Positions 33,142 through 44,900 of a stretch of 64,000 nucleotides of DNA are shown here, piece after piece. The stretch lies in the NCBI GenBank assembly GCA_031417555.1, contig JANOVV010000069.1:28658-92657 (forward strand), given 5' to 3'. How positions within the stretch are numbered: the stretch's first letter is position 1; every line of letters begins with the position of its first letter. The notes beneath the pieces were generated by a model. The model was given only the letters and a program-made list of their open reading frames with translations, was not told the origin of the DNA and ran no database searches. Position numbers and translations under genes: made by a program. This stretch comes from JADKIH01 sp031417555. Lineage in GTDB: Bacteria; Bacteroidota; Bacteroidia; AKYH767-A; 2013-40CM-41-45.

Positions 33142-34413
33142 ATGAAAAAAATATTTCTGCATAGCATATTCATTCTTTTATTTATTGTTGGATGCAACAG
33201 CAATAAAAATAAGGAGAGCGATGAAATTAATACTATGAGCGACATGCCGGGGATGAAAGCGCCTGCCCGTCCTTCCGGCGGGGATGATATGGCTGGAATG
33301 AATCATCAACAGAAAAATTCAGATACCGCACTTCAAAATGTTTTAGCACCGGCAAACAAAACTGTTTTGTCAAATGCGGAAACAATTCATCCGATAGTAA
33401 AAAATATTACTCAAACTGTTTATGCTTCGGGATTCATTGCCTTTGATGAAAGAAGAAATAACAAAGTTGCAGTTCGCACAGGAGGAAGGATTGAAAAATT
33501 GTATGTGAAACTAAATTTTCAATATATACATAAAGGGGATAAAGTGTTGCAGTTGTACAGCCCCGAATTAAATACTTACCAGGAAGAATACCTACATCAC
33601 CTGAAAACAAAAAGTGATACAAACCTACTTGAAGCAACAAAACAGAAATTAGAATTACTCGGACTTTCTGAAAAGCAAATCAGTGAAATTGAAACAAGTG
33701 GACAAACATTAAAATCAATCACTGTTTACAGTCCTTACGATGGATTTATTTTTTATGATTTTCAACAACAGAAAAATAGTTCATCTCAAAATGCTTCGTC
33801 CGCTTCATTCGGCATGAATGGCATGAGTAACACGCAACAAGCAATCACAGCAAATACAATGCAGTCAACTGCACGAATCAGTGAAGGTGATTATGTAACC
33901 AAAGGACAAACATTATTTGTACTGAATGATTGCGAAGAAGTATATGCCATTGTTGCTTTTGATGCAAACGAAGGAGCAGAAATAAAGGCAAATCTTCCCG
34001 TGAAAATAAAAAGTCAATTGCTGCTTGACGATTCCATTAATGCAAGCATCAATTTTATGGAACCCGCATTTAAAGAAGGACAAAAATTTATTCAGGCAAG
34101 AGTTTATTTGAAAAATAAAACGCTGAAATTAAAAATCAATTCTATTGTGAACGCTGAATTGGAATCAAAAGGAAATTATCTCGTTGTCCCATCTTCTTCA
34201 ATTTTATCACTTGGCAATAGAAAATTTGTTTGGCTGAAAATAGAGAATGCACAAAAGGAAAACAAAATGTTAAAGGCAACAGAAGTTATAGTGGGAAAAG
34301 AAACAGATGGATTCACTCAAATAATTTCAGGAATTACAGATCAGGATGAAATTGCAAAGGATGCGGGATACTTGCTCGACAGCGAAAGTTTAATTAAACC
34401 TGATGAAAAATGA
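33142..34413 (+). CDS. cusB: RND periplasmic adaptor (CusB-like), copy 1
   Basis: The 423-residue lipoprotein (FILLFIVGCNSNK, Cys near residue 18) has a Met/His-rich N-terminal linker (MSDMPGMKAPARPSGGDDM). It then shows the membrane-fusion layout: a barrel-sandwich hybrid (VAVRTGGRIEKLYVKLNFQY), a short helical hairpin (LEATKQKLELLGLSEKQISE), and YSPYDGFIF as the returning half. An open frame extends to a TTG at 33121, but the ATG at 33142 directly precedes the signal peptide. It overlaps a second adaptor gene by 4 bp. It links the inner-membrane pump to the TolC channel and may hand over copper. Confidence 0.88.
   Translation: MKKIFLHSIFILLFIVGCNSNKNKESDEINTMSDMPGMKAPARPSGGDDMAGMNHQQKNSDTALQNVLAPANKTVLSNAETIHPIVKNITQTVYASGFIAFDERRNNKVAVRTGGRIEKLYVKLNFQYIHKGDKVLQLYSPELNTYQEEYLHHLKTKSDTNLLEATKQKLELLGLSEKQISEIETSGQTLKSITVYSPYDGFIFYDFQQQKNSSSQNASSASFGMNGMSNTQQAITANTMQSTARISEGDYVTKGQTLFVLNDCEEVYAIVAFDANEGAEIKANLPVKIKSQLLLDDSINASINFMEPAFKEGQKFIQARVYLKNKTLKLKINSIVNAELESKGNYLVVPSSSILSLGNRKFVWLKIENAQKENKMLKATEVIVGKETDGFTQIISGITDQDEIAKDAGYLLDSESLIKPDEK
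33261..33287 (+). repeat. GC-rich in-frame repeat encoding PARPSGGDD, copy 2
   Basis: The stretch starting GCCTGCCCGTCCTTCCGGCG matches 24651-24677 at 24 of 28 positions and lies in the same kind of disordered Met/His-rich linker. The reading frame is kept in both. Confidence 0.6.
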
Positions 34414-35516
34414 AAACTGAAATAAAAATATTATCTTTTGCAATTCTGTTTTTTCTTGTGGGATGCACTCAGAAAAAAGAAATAAGAGATGAGCATGCCG
34501 GAATGGATATGATGCCGAACATTGTGAAATTGACATCACACGAAAGTGCATTAATCAATCTTACTGTTGACACCGCAAAAATAAAAGCTATTTTTGAAAC
34601 TTCTGATTTTGTCGGCACGGTTACCATTGATGAAAATAATCTCAGCAACATCAGTTCACGTGTGAATGGAAGAATTGAAAAATTATTTGTTCGAAATCCT
34701 GGTGAAGAAATAAAGAAAGGACAAGCACTTTACGCTGTTTACAGCGAAGAACTATTATCCGATGAAAATGAATTTCTTCTCTCACTTGAACAGCAATTAA
34801 ATTACACAGATCAAATAAATACGGTTAATACTTTGGTGGAAGCATCATATAAAAAGCTTTCACTGTGGGGTTTAACTGAAGCACAGATATTGGAATTAAA
34901 GCAGAATAAAAAGACTTCACCAACAATAAATTATTACAGTAATGTAAACGGATATTTATCAGCACTGAATATTAATGAAGGAGAATATGTTACTATAGGA
35001 ACATCACTTTTTGGAATTGCTTCATTGGAAACCGTTTGGGTTAATGCCGAAATTTATCAGAATGAACTTTCTTATCTATTCCAAAACCCTGAAATTGATT
35101 TGGAGTTTGATGCATTACCCAATGAAACGTTTAAAGGACAAATCATTTTAAATCCTCCCGCGCTTGATGCAGACAGAAAAGTATCTTCCGTAAAAATTAG
35201 TGTGCAGAATACCAAAGGAAAAATAAAACCAGGAATGATGGCAACACTTTCAGTTAAAAGAAATCTGAAAAAAACACTTGTCATTTTCAAGTCATCTATT
35301 GTTCTGGGCAAAAACTCTACCTCTGTTTGGGTTCAAACATCATCCGGAATGTTTGAGAAAAAAATGATTGAAACAGGAATAGAAAATAAAAACGAAATTG
35401 AAGTGATAAGCGGAATTTCGGAAGGTGACCTTGTTGTTTCATCAGGCAGTTATCTTCTCAACAGTGTTTTTATTTTAAGGAATGGAGCGAACTCGATGGG
35501 GGGAATGAAAATGTAA
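34410..35516 (+). CDS. RND periplasmic adaptor (CusB-like), copy 2
   Basis: The 368-residue lipoprotein (FFLVGCTQKK, Cys near residue 19) is a second complete adaptor. It shows SSRVNGRIEKLFVRNPGEEI, a hairpin with YKKLSLWGLTEAQILELKQN, the returning half YSNVNGYLSALNINEGEYV, and a beta-barrel (DLEFDALPNETFKGQIIL). A short Met motif (HAGMDMMPN) lies at the N-terminus. The two adaptors are only distantly alike, so this is not a recent duplication. RND systems can use a pair of different adaptors in one complex; whether that happens here is inference. It closes the efflux operon. Confidence 0.87.
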   Translation: MKTEIKILSFAILFFLVGCTQKKEIRDEHAGMDMMPNIVKLTSHESALINLTVDTAKIKAIFETSDFVGTVTIDENNLSNISSRVNGRIEKLFVRNPGEEIKKGQALYAVYSEELLSDENEFLLSLEQQLNYTDQINTVNTLVEASYKKLSLWGLTEAQILELKQNKKTSPTINYYSNVNGYLSALNINEGEYVTIGTSLFGIASLETVWVNAEIYQNELSYLFQNPEIDLEFDALPNETFKGQIILNPPALDADRKVSSVKISVQNTKGKIKPGMMATLSVKRNLKKTLVIFKSSIVLGKNSTSVWVQTSSGMFEKKMIETGIENKNEIEVISGISEGDLVVSSGSYLLNSVFILRNGANSMGGMKM

Positions 35517-35599
35517 AAATATTTATTAAATATATAAAATAATTAGATCTAGCATATTGCAATAGTGGTAATAAAGAAAATATTATAAAGCTAAATAAA

Positions 35600-36070
35600 A
35601 TGAAAAATAAAAAAAGAACAACAGCAATGAAAATACTTTTAGCTACTGACGGCTCTACACATAGCAAAGCTGCGGTTGAGGAGGTTGCCCGCAGACTATT
35701 CTCGCCTAAAACGGAAATTCGAATTATTTCTGTTATTGACAAGGTTGCATTATCTAGAAATATTGGATCAATGGGGGTGTTGGACGAATATTATGCAGAA
35801 GCCAAACGTAATGTGATTAAAGTGGCTAAGGATGCAAATGAATATGCTGCAAATATTTTGCGAAAAAAAAATCCAGCTTTAACTATAACAACTGTTGTTA
35901 TTGAAGGTTCTCCTAAAAGTGAAATCCTCCAAGAAGCCGAAAAATATGGAGCTGATTTGATTGTGGTTGGTTCGCATGGTGCTGGTGCTGTCGAGCGTTT
36001 TTTGTTAGGTTCGGTTTCTCATGCGTTGGCATTACATGCAAAATGTTCTGTGGAGATTGTGCGTAAATAA
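35600..36070 (+). CDS. Universal stress protein (UspA family)
   Basis: The 156-residue product has the UspA fold with an ATP-binding pattern G-2x-G-9x-G-S: GSHGAGAVERFLLGS near residue 125. It starts KILLATDGSTHSKAAVEEVA and ends AKCSVEIVRK. ATP-binding members act in dormancy, hypoxia or stress signalling. An alternative start at 35627 gives the common MKILLATDGS beginning. The 83 bp upstream show no clear promoter motif. A CRP/FNR-like box and a ppsA remnant follow the gene. Confidence 0.88.
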   Translation: MKNKKRTTAMKILLATDGSTHSKAAVEEVARRLFSPKTEIRIISVIDKVALSRNIGSMGVLDEYYAEAKRNVIKVAKDANEYAANILRKKNPALTITTVVIEGSPKSEILQEAEKYGADLIVVGSHGAGAVERFLLGSVSHALALHAKCSVEIVRK

Positions 36071-36129
36071 AATATTCTGGTAACATAGTTACTGAAGAAA
36101 ATTTTAAAATAAATAATTATGCATAAGTA

Positions 36130-36141
36130 TGATGGATATCA
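36130..36141. promoter_or_regulatory. CRP/FNR-like palindrome ahead of the ppsA remnant
   Basis: TGATGGATATCA is a TGAT-N4-ATCA palindrome. It lies 35 bp upstream of the remnant start codon at 36176, where it would once have controlled a PEP synthase gene. It may now affect the ATPase gene at 36373. Confidence 0.45.
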
Positions 36142-36175
36142 TTAAATATTAATTCACAAAGTAGTGGTAATTATT

Positions 36176-36223
36176 ATGAAAACAATCAAAAATTTCTCTG
36201 AAATGCGATTCAGTATATTCTAA
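36176..36223 (+). pseudogene. 5' remnant of a PEP synthase gene
   Basis: The frame reads MKTIKNFSEMRFSIF and stops. The intact ppsA at 51375 begins MKSIKNFSEIRLSDLPLVGG, so the first ten codons match apart from conservative changes, after which similarity is lost. Divergence at silent positions shows it is not a recent copy. No gene is visible between here and 36372. Confidence 0.7.
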
Positions 36224-36372
36224 AATTAAAAGTAGTCAAAACGGACAAATCAATAATTTTAACGAAAGCGGTAAACAGAAAAGTAAAAAATGAAAATGAT
36301 TAATGGATAATTTAACACACTTATATTAGTTGTAATCTTAAAGAAGCGATTTCAAATAAATTTATCCTTATA

Positions 36373-38886
36373 ATGCCTGCAAATAATTTTCGCATAAAGG
36401 GTTTAACCCATGTTCAGGTGCTTGAGGCAAGGAAGAAATATGGGATCAATAAATTAGATTATAAAAAAGAAAATGTTTTTTTTGATGCTTTAAAACGAAT
36501 AGCAAAAGAGCCAATGGTGATTTTATTATTAGTGGCATCGTCTATTTATTTCATTAGCGGAAAAACAGGGGACGGAATTTTTCTTGGCTGTACCATTGTT
36601 TTGATTTCAATCATTTCATTGTATCAGGATTCGAGAAGTCGTAATGCCTTGGAAAGACTAAAAGATTTTACGCAACCAAAATGCAAAGTAATTCGCAATG
36701 GAAAGGCGGAGGAAATAAAGAGCGAAGAGTTGGTGATTGGCGACTACCTGATGGTTGAAGAAGGTACATCCATTACTGCCGATGGCATCATTGTTCATTC
36801 CAACGATTTTTCCGTAAACGAATCTATTCTTACAGGGGAATCTTTATCGGTTTATAAAGATTCAACAAAGGTGGATAATTTAATTTTTAGCGGAACAAAC
36901 GTTGCGAGCGGATTAGCAATTGCTATCATTACTGCAATAGGTAATTCAACAAAATTAGGAAAAATCGGAAAAAGCTTAGAAAGTATAAAAGAAGATAAAA
37001 CACCATTAGAATTACAGCTAAACAATTTTGTAAAAAAGATGGTTATAGCAGGAACAGTCGTTTTTCTAATTGTTTGGACTATCAATTATTTTCATTCTTA
37101 TAATTTATGGGATAGTTTACTAAAAGCACTCACACTTGCAATGAGTATTTTGCCTGAAGAAATTCCTGTTGCTTTCACCACTTTCATGGCGCTGGGGGCC
37201 TGGCGGTTGATGAAATTAGGAATTGTGGTTAAACAAATGAAAACCGTTGAAACATTGGGTAGTTCTACAGTGATATGTACCGATAAAACAGGAACTATCA
37301 CAGAAAATAAAATGAGCCTTGCAAAACTTTATGTACTTACTTCGAAAAAAATTTCTGATCCTGAAGATAAACTGAGTGAAGAAGAAAAAGAACTAATCGA
37401 GTTGGCCATGTGGGCAAGTGAACCAATTCCATTTGACGCTATGGAAGTGGCATTGCACAATGCATATCTGCAGGTAGTGGTGACAGATGAAAGACATCAT
37501 TATAAAATGGTTCACGAATATCCATTGGAAGGAAAGCCACCAATGATGACCCATATTTTTGAAAATAATTCAAACAAACGCATCATTGCCGCCAAAGGCG
37601 CACCGGAAGCTTTGATGAACGTAAGTAACCTCACAAGTATTGAGAAAGAATTAATAGAAAATGCGATTAAAACTTTAGCAATAGATGGCTATCGATTATT
37701 AGGAGTTGGGGAAGTAATTTTTAGCGGCAACAACTATCCTGCAACACAACAGGAATTTCAATTCGCTTTTAAAGGCATTGTCGCTTTTTATGATCCACCA
37801 AAAAAAAATATTCATAAGGTGTTACAAGATTTTTATACTGCCGGTATTTCAGTAAAGATTGTTACAGGCGACAATACGCTTACTACTACAGCAATTGCCA
37901 AACAGATTGGATTCAGAGGTTATGAAAAAAGTATAACCGGCGAGGAGCTGATGAAATTATCTGATAGTGAATTGCAAGAAGAGGTATTGAACATTAATTT
38001 ATTTACCCGAATGTTTCCTGATGCAAAACTAAAAATCATCAATGCATTAAAAGCAAAAAATGAAATTGTTGCAATGACCGGCGATGGTGTAAATGACGGA
38101 CCAGCATTGAAAGCTGCACATATCGGTATTGCTATGGGTAAAAAAGGAACCGAGATTGCAAAACAAGCCGCTTCCTTGATATTGTTGGAAGATGATTTAT
38201 CCAAAATGGTGAATGCAGTGGAGATGGGTAGAAAGATTTATACCAATCTAAAAAAAGCAATTCAATACATAATTTCCATACACATTCCTATTATTCTAAC
38301 AGTTTTTATTCCACTAGCCTTGGGTTGGATTTATCCAAATATATTTTCACCTATACACATTATTTTTTTAGAATTAATTATGGGACCTACGTGTTCAATT
38401 ATTTATGAAAATGAACCAATGGAAAAAAACACAATGATTCAAAAACCTCGTCCGCTATCAACCACTTTTTTCAATTTGAAAGAACTAACTACTAGCATTA
38501 TACAAGGTTTAATGATTACAGCAGGAACTTTAATTGTGTATCAATATTCAGTACACCAGGGTTTCAGTGAGTCACTTACCCGTACAATGGTTTTCACTGT
38601 TCTTATAGCCGCTAATATATTTCTAACTTTAGTTAACCGCTCATTTTATTATTCAATTCTCACTACTTTGCGCTACAAAAACAATTTAGTTTTACTTATT
38701 ATCGGTATCACAATTGGAATAATGGGATTGCTGCTTTATCTTAAACCTTTGACAAGGTTTTTTGAATTCGAACATTTAACTTTATTTCAACTTTGGATTT
38801 CTGTTGGAATAAGTTTCTTATGTGTAATTTGGTACGAAGTAATAAAATGGAGGAAGAGGACAAAAAATATGAACAAGACATTTTAA
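36373..38886 (+). CDS. Type II cation-transporting P-type ATPase (atypical ion site)
   Basis: The 837-residue protein has all the parts of a P-type ATPase: the actuator loop (ILTGES, near 155), PEEIP at 261-265 in the fourth membrane helix, the phosphorylation site DKTGT starting at Asp304, and the hinge TGDGVND at 570-575. It belongs to the calcium/proton/sodium type II group rather than the heavy-metal type, since no CPC motif is present. The sixth helix reads FLELIMGPTCSIIYENEP instead of the N-x-x-x-D calcium pattern, so the ion is uncertain. It lies 30 bp upstream of the giant glucan-synthase-like gene. Confidence 0.88.
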   Translation: MPANNFRIKGLTHVQVLEARKKYGINKLDYKKENVFFDALKRIAKEPMVILLLVASSIYFISGKTGDGIFLGCTIVLISIISLYQDSRSRNALERLKDFTQPKCKVIRNGKAEEIKSEELVIGDYLMVEEGTSITADGIIVHSNDFSVNESILTGESLSVYKDSTKVDNLIFSGTNVASGLAIAIITAIGNSTKLGKIGKSLESIKEDKTPLELQLNNFVKKMVIAGTVVFLIVWTINYFHSYNLWDSLLKALTLAMSILPEEIPVAFTTFMALGAWRLMKLGIVVKQMKTVETLGSSTVICTDKTGTITENKMSLAKLYVLTSKKISDPEDKLSEEEKELIELAMWASEPIPFDAMEVALHNAYLQVVVTDERHHYKMVHEYPLEGKPPMMTHIFENNSNKRIIAAKGAPEALMNVSNLTSIEKELIENAIKTLAIDGYRLLGVGEVIFSGNNYPATQQEFQFAFKGIVAFYDPPKKNIHKVLQDFYTAGISVKIVTGDNTLTTTAIAKQIGFRGYEKSITGEELMKLSDSELQEEVLNINLFTRMFPDAKLKIINALKAKNEIVAMTGDGVNDGPALKAAHIGIAMGKKGTEIAKQAASLILLEDDLSKMVNAVEMGRKIYTNLKKAIQYIISIHIPIILTVFIPLALGWIYPNIFSPIHIIFLELIMGPTCSIIYENEPMEKNTMIQKPRPLSTTFFNLKELTTSIIQGLMITAGTLIVYQYSVHQGFSESLTRTMVFTVLIAANIFLTLVNRSFYYSILTTLRYKNNLVLLIIGITIGIMGLLLYLKPLTRFFEFEHLTLFQLWISVGISFLCVIWYEVIKWRKRTKNMNKTF

Positions 38887-38916
38887 ACGCTGCTTTGGAA
38901 ATATAATATATATAGT

Positions 38917-41900
38917 ATGAAATTGATACCTGTAGCACACGAACTCATATCCAATATGAGGGCTATTTTTCAAATAAATAACTCTGACCTCAATTACCTT
39001 AACGAGGAACCGCTAAGGGCGGAGTTATTTAGTTCTTATCAGATGGAGCGTTTTGGCAAAGCATTGGCATATACTCATAAATTGAGTACGAAACCTGCAC
39101 AGGATCATTTACTCAAACGGCTTGCGGATAATGAAATCATTTTGCACAAAGTGCGTAAGCTTATTACAGATTCAATAAAAAGAAAAAATCAAATTACACC
39201 TGCAGCTGAATGGTTGATTGATAATTTTTACCTGATAGAAGAACATATCCGTAACGCAAAAAAACATTTTCCTAAAGATTATAGCGAAGATTTACCTCAG
39301 CTTTTAGATGGTGCATCTGCAGGATTAACGCGTATTTATGATATTGTACTTCAGATAATTTCTCATAGCGATGGAAGAATAGATATTGAGAGCCTGAGTA
39401 GTTTTGTGTATGCTTACCAAACAGTTACAAATTTAAAATTAGGTGAATTATGGGCAATACCTATTATGCTTCGCCTTGGACTTATTGAAAATCTCAGACG
39501 TGTTTCTGCAAGGATTGCTATTGACAGAGTTGATAGAAATCTTGCCGATTATTGGGCAACAAAAATGATTGAAACAGCAGAGAAAGATCCTAAAAACCTG
39601 ATACTGATAATTGCAGACATGGCCCGATCCAATCCTCCGATGGTGAGTGCATTTGTGTCTGAATTAACACGGCAACTTCGAGGAAAAGGTTCCGATTTGG
39701 CAATGTCACTTAACTGGATAGAGCAGCAATTATCTGAAAGCGGATTGACAAGCATTGAATTGATTAATGCGGAAGTTCAAAAGCAAGCGGCAGATCAGGT
39801 TTCCATCAGTAACAGTATCGGCAGTCTTCGTTTATTGGGCGCAATGGATTGGCGTGATTTTGTTGAAATACATAGTATTGTTGAACAAACACTTCGTGAA
39901 GATAATGGTGGAATTTATGGTTCAATGGATTTCTCAACACGCGACAGGTATAGGCATGTTGTGGAGCATATTTCAAAAAAAAGCAAATCATCAGAGCATG
40001 ATGTTGCCCGAATAGCAATAAAGTTAATGCATGAAAATGCTAACAGGAATGAAAATGATAATCGCACCTCACATGTTGGTTATTACCTGATAGGAGAGGG
40101 GGTAATACAAACAAAAAAGCTGGCGAAAATGCAAGTGTCGTTTATTGAAAGGATGAGACAAGTTCTACAAAGGTATTCTTTCACTTTGTATTTAACTTTT
40201 ATACTGATATTCACAATAGCCATAAGTGCAGGTATTTTAATACGAATGCATTCGGATACAAACAATGGTTGGCTTCTATTAACAATAGCTTTTCTTTTAT
40301 TATTATGCGCAAGTCAGCTTGCAATATCTATTGTCAACTTTTTTTCTACTTTATTGGTAAAGCCGCATTTGTTGCCAAGAATGAATTTCTCAAATGAAAT
40401 TCCTCCGGATTGCCGCACGTTGGTTGTAACTCCGGTAATGCTTACTAATTTTGAGGAAATAGACAACTTGGTTGAAGCCTTAGAAGTTCGTTTCCTGGCA
40501 AACAGAAGAGACAATTTACATTTTGGCTTATTGACAGATTTTACGGATGCTTCACAAGAAACACTACCTGAAGACCAGGCAATCGTAGATTTTGCACAGC
40601 AAAGAATTGAAGAACTAAATAAAAAATATGGGCGAGAAAAAAGCGATTTGTTTTTTCTTTTTCATCGACCGCGACATTGGAATTCCCAGGAGAATGCATG
40701 GATGGGTTATGAAAGAAAACGTGGAAAACTTTCTGAATTAAATTCATTGTTGCGCGGCCATTCAAAAGAACGTTTTTCACTTATCGTAGGTGATCAATCC
40801 ATTTTTCCGCATATAAAATACATAATTACCCTTGATGCAGATACACAACTACCATTAGGTACAGCCTGGAAATTAATTGGATCGATGGCTCATCCTTTAA
40901 ATCGTCCATGGTACAGTGAAAAAAAGAAACGGGTAACGAAAGGTTATGGTATCCTTCAGCCACGGATAACAATTAGCTTACCCGAGATCACTGGTTCGTT
41001 ATACACTCGTATGCATGGAAATGAGCCCGGCATTGATCCGTACACCCGAGCATCTTCAGATGTATATCAGGATTTATGTGCAGAAGGTTCCTTTATTGGT
41101 AAAGGAATTTATGACATAGACATTTTTAAAAAAGTACTTGATGGAAAATTTTCTGAAAATGGTATTCTAAGTCACGACCTTTTGGAAGGATGCTATATAC
41201 GATCAGGTTTGTTGAGTGATGTACAATTGTTTGAAAAATATCCGGCCAGCTATCGTGCCGATATGAAAAAGAACTCACGTTGGGTTAGAGGGGACTGGCA
41301 GATTTTCTCATGGTTTTTACCTTTTGTACCGGGCCCAGGAAGGCATTGGTATAAAAATCCAATTTCAAGATTATCCCGCTGGAAAATATTTGACAATATC
41401 AGGCGTAGTCTTATTCCTGCGGCACTTACTGCGCTGATTTTACTCGGATGTATTGCAATGCATTCTTTCATTGTATGGATAATTGCAGTTTCTGGGATTA
41501 TTGTTGTTCCGATTATAATAACTTCCATCTGGGATACTATCAGGAAACCTAAAGATGTCATATTAACCCATCATATCAAAAACTCAGTACGTAGCATTTT
41601 AGAGATTGGCATAAAAACATTATTTACGATTATCTGCTTGCCTTACGAAGCATACTCCAATTTGAGAGCAATAGCGCGTACGTTATGGAGAATGCTTATT
41701 ACAAGAAAAAAACTTCTTGAATGGAACCCTTCAGCTAATGAAGAAATTAATAACCAAACAAGTTTAGCAGCATCTTATTCTTCCATGTGGTTTGAACCTT
41801 TTCTTGCCTTAGTAGTTTTTGTTTATTTAGTTATTTATTCCCCATTGAATATAATCATAATTGGACCCATATTATTCCTTTGGCTCATTGCACCCTTTGT

Positions 41901-44900
41901 CACCTGGTGGATAAGTAAACCATTGGCGAAGCAGGTTTCCTTACTTAGCGAAGAACAAAATATTTTTCTACTTAAAATAGCAAGAAAAACATGGAGTTTC
42001 TTCGAACGTTTTGTAGGGCATGAAGACAACTGGTTACCCCCTGATAATTTCCAGGAACATCCGGTGGTTTTAATAGCACATCGTACATCTCCTACAAACA
42101 TTGGTCTCTCACTGCTTGCCAATGTAAGTGCCTGCGACTTTGGATACATAACAACAAAACAGCTTATTGATCGAACAACAAAAACAATAAGCACGTTGAA
42201 TAAAATGGAGCGCTACAAAGGACATTTTTTTAATTGGTACGATACAGAAACATTAAATCCATTACTGCCAAAATATATTTCCACTGTGGACAATGGAAAC
42301 CTTGTTGGACATCTGCTTGTATTGAGACAAGGTTTAATGGCTATTCCTCATCAAAAAATTCTTGATTTAAAATTATTTAAAGGACTTCGGGATACGCTGC
42401 TTGTTCTTACCGACACATTAGAAGAAAAAAATATTGGGTTACTTCAACAATTTAAGAGTGATTTGGAAAAAGCATTCAGTTCTGATTTAGTTACACATCA
42501 TGAAGTAAAATTTTACATAGAAGTGTTAACGAAAAGCTTCCTCCCTATTCTTGAAAAACTTAATAATGATCCGGAGAGCGAAACGTATTGGTGGAAGCAA
42601 ATGCTTAATAAACAATTGGAACAGGTGAATGAAGAGTTGCAAATTTTTTCACCCTGGTTTTTGTTAACGAGTGCTCCAGTTAAGTTCATGGATTTTGTTT
42701 CTCTGAATGCAAATTCAACATTGAAAGAATTATTAATTACAGAACGGCAATTACAAGTAGAAGTGGAACTTCGGCAAGATGCGAACAATACTTCCATTGA
42801 AAGCGAATGGCTTGATTTGTTTCAAACTTCTCTTGCCACATCAATTAGAAAGTTGGAGGAGCGAATTACTTCAATAGAATATCTTGCGCAACAATGCAAT
42901 GAGTTGGCGGAAATGGAATGGGATTTCCTTTATGACAAAGCCAGCAATCTGTTTACCATTGGTTACAATGTGCAGGAACATCATAGTGATGTAAGTTTTT
43001 ATGATCTTCTGGCATCCGAAGCCAGGTTATGCACATTCATTGGCATTGCGCAAGGAAAATTACCCGAAGAGAGTTGGTTTGCATTGGGTCGTTTACTAAC
43101 CAACGTAGATGGAAATCCAATTCTTCTTTCCTGGAGTGGTTCCATGTTCGAATATCTTATGCCGCTTTTAGTAATGCCTACTTATGAAAATACACTTCTG
43201 GACCAATCCTGTAAGGGAGCGGTAGAATGGCAGATAGAATACGGGAAACGGACTGGTCTGCCTTGGGGAATTTCAGAATCCGGTTATAATATGATAAATG
43301 CTAATTCCAATTACCAGTATCGTGCATTTGGCGCTCCCGGTCTGGGATTGAAACGTGGTCTTGAAGAAGATTCTGTAATTGCACCATACGCGTCTACACT
43401 TGCTCTAATGGTATCGCCCGAAAAAGCTTGTGAAAACCTTGAGCTGCTTTCCGAAAAGGGATATGAAGGACGACACGGATTTTATGAAGCCATAGATTTT
43501 ACACCATCGCGTTTACAACGCGGACAATCCAGCGCTATTGTTTATTCGTTCATGGCACATCATCAGGGAATGAGCCTGCTATCATTGGCATATCTACTTC
43601 TTGATAAACCCATGCAAAAACTATTTGAAGCGGAGCCACGGTTTAAGGCAACACTTTTATTACTTCAGGAACGAATTCCAAAAGCGACAACCTTTTTTGC
43701 TCACACCACAGACATAACAGATATTAATTATGCAGCGAGCGGCACAGAAACAAGAATAATCAATACTCCGGATACATCTATTCCTCAGGTACAATTACTA
43801 TCGAATGGCAGATATCATGTAATGGTAACAAATGCAGGTGGTGGCTACAGTCGCTGGAAAGACCTTGCAGTTACACGGTGGCGCGAGGATGGGACATGCG
43901 ATAATTGGGGAACATTTTGTTATATACGCGATTTGAACAATGAAACTTTCTGGTCAAATACGCATCAACCAACACTAAAAAAAGGAGAAAAATATGAAGC
44001 TGCATTTTCTCACGGTCATGCTGACTTTCGCACTACCAATAACGACATAGAAACACATACAGAAATTGTCGTGTCTCCTGAAGACGATATAGAAATGCGA
44101 AGGGTGCGCATAACAAACCGTTCTGACATTCGGAGAACTATTGAGGTTACAAGTTATGCAGAAGTAGTACTTGCATCTGCCGCATCTGATTTGATTCAGC
44201 CTGCATTCAGCAATCTCTTTGTGCAAACAGAGATCATCCCCCGTAAACATTCAATCCTTTGCACACGCAGACCGCGCTCAGCTGAAGAACAACCACTATG
44301 GCTTTTTCATTTAATGACGTTACAGGGAAAAGAGGCTGAAGAAATATCTTATGAAACTGACCGAATGGAATTTATTGGTCGTGGAAATACAATCGCGAAT
44401 CCACAAGTGATGAACAAGTCAGGTCCGCTTTCCGGAAATCAAGGTTCAGTTTTAGACCCTATTGTTGCAATACGATATAAAATAACTATTGAACCTGAAG
44501 AAACTGTTACCATTGATATGGTTATTGGTATTGCAGAAACTAAAGAAGTTTGTCAGAGCCTGATTAATAAATGCCAGGACAAACATTATAAAGATCGTGT
44601 GTTTGAACTGGCCTGGACGCATAGTCAGGTAGTGCTCAGACAAATCAATGCTTCGGAAGCAGATGCGCAATTATATGGCCGGCTTGCAAGTTCCATTTTG
44701 TTTATGAACTCTGCATTCCGTGCTGACACTTCAATTCTTATCAATAATCGTAGAGGGCAGTCCGGTTTATGGGGCTACTCTATCTCCGGTGATTTACCTA
44801 TTCTTCTATTGAGAATTGAAAAGCAAACCAATATGTTTTTGGTCAAACAACTTGTACAGGCGCATGCTTACTGGCGCTTAAAAGGGCTCGCTGTTGATCT

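Noticed and set aside
36176..36223. A functional leader peptide
   Set aside because: Its sequence matches the start of PEP synthase, so a gene remnant explains it better.
40601..41700. Possible frameshift within the giant glucan-synthase-like gene
   Set aside because: The frame is continuous through the glycosyltransferase domain and the following membrane segments, so no break is present.
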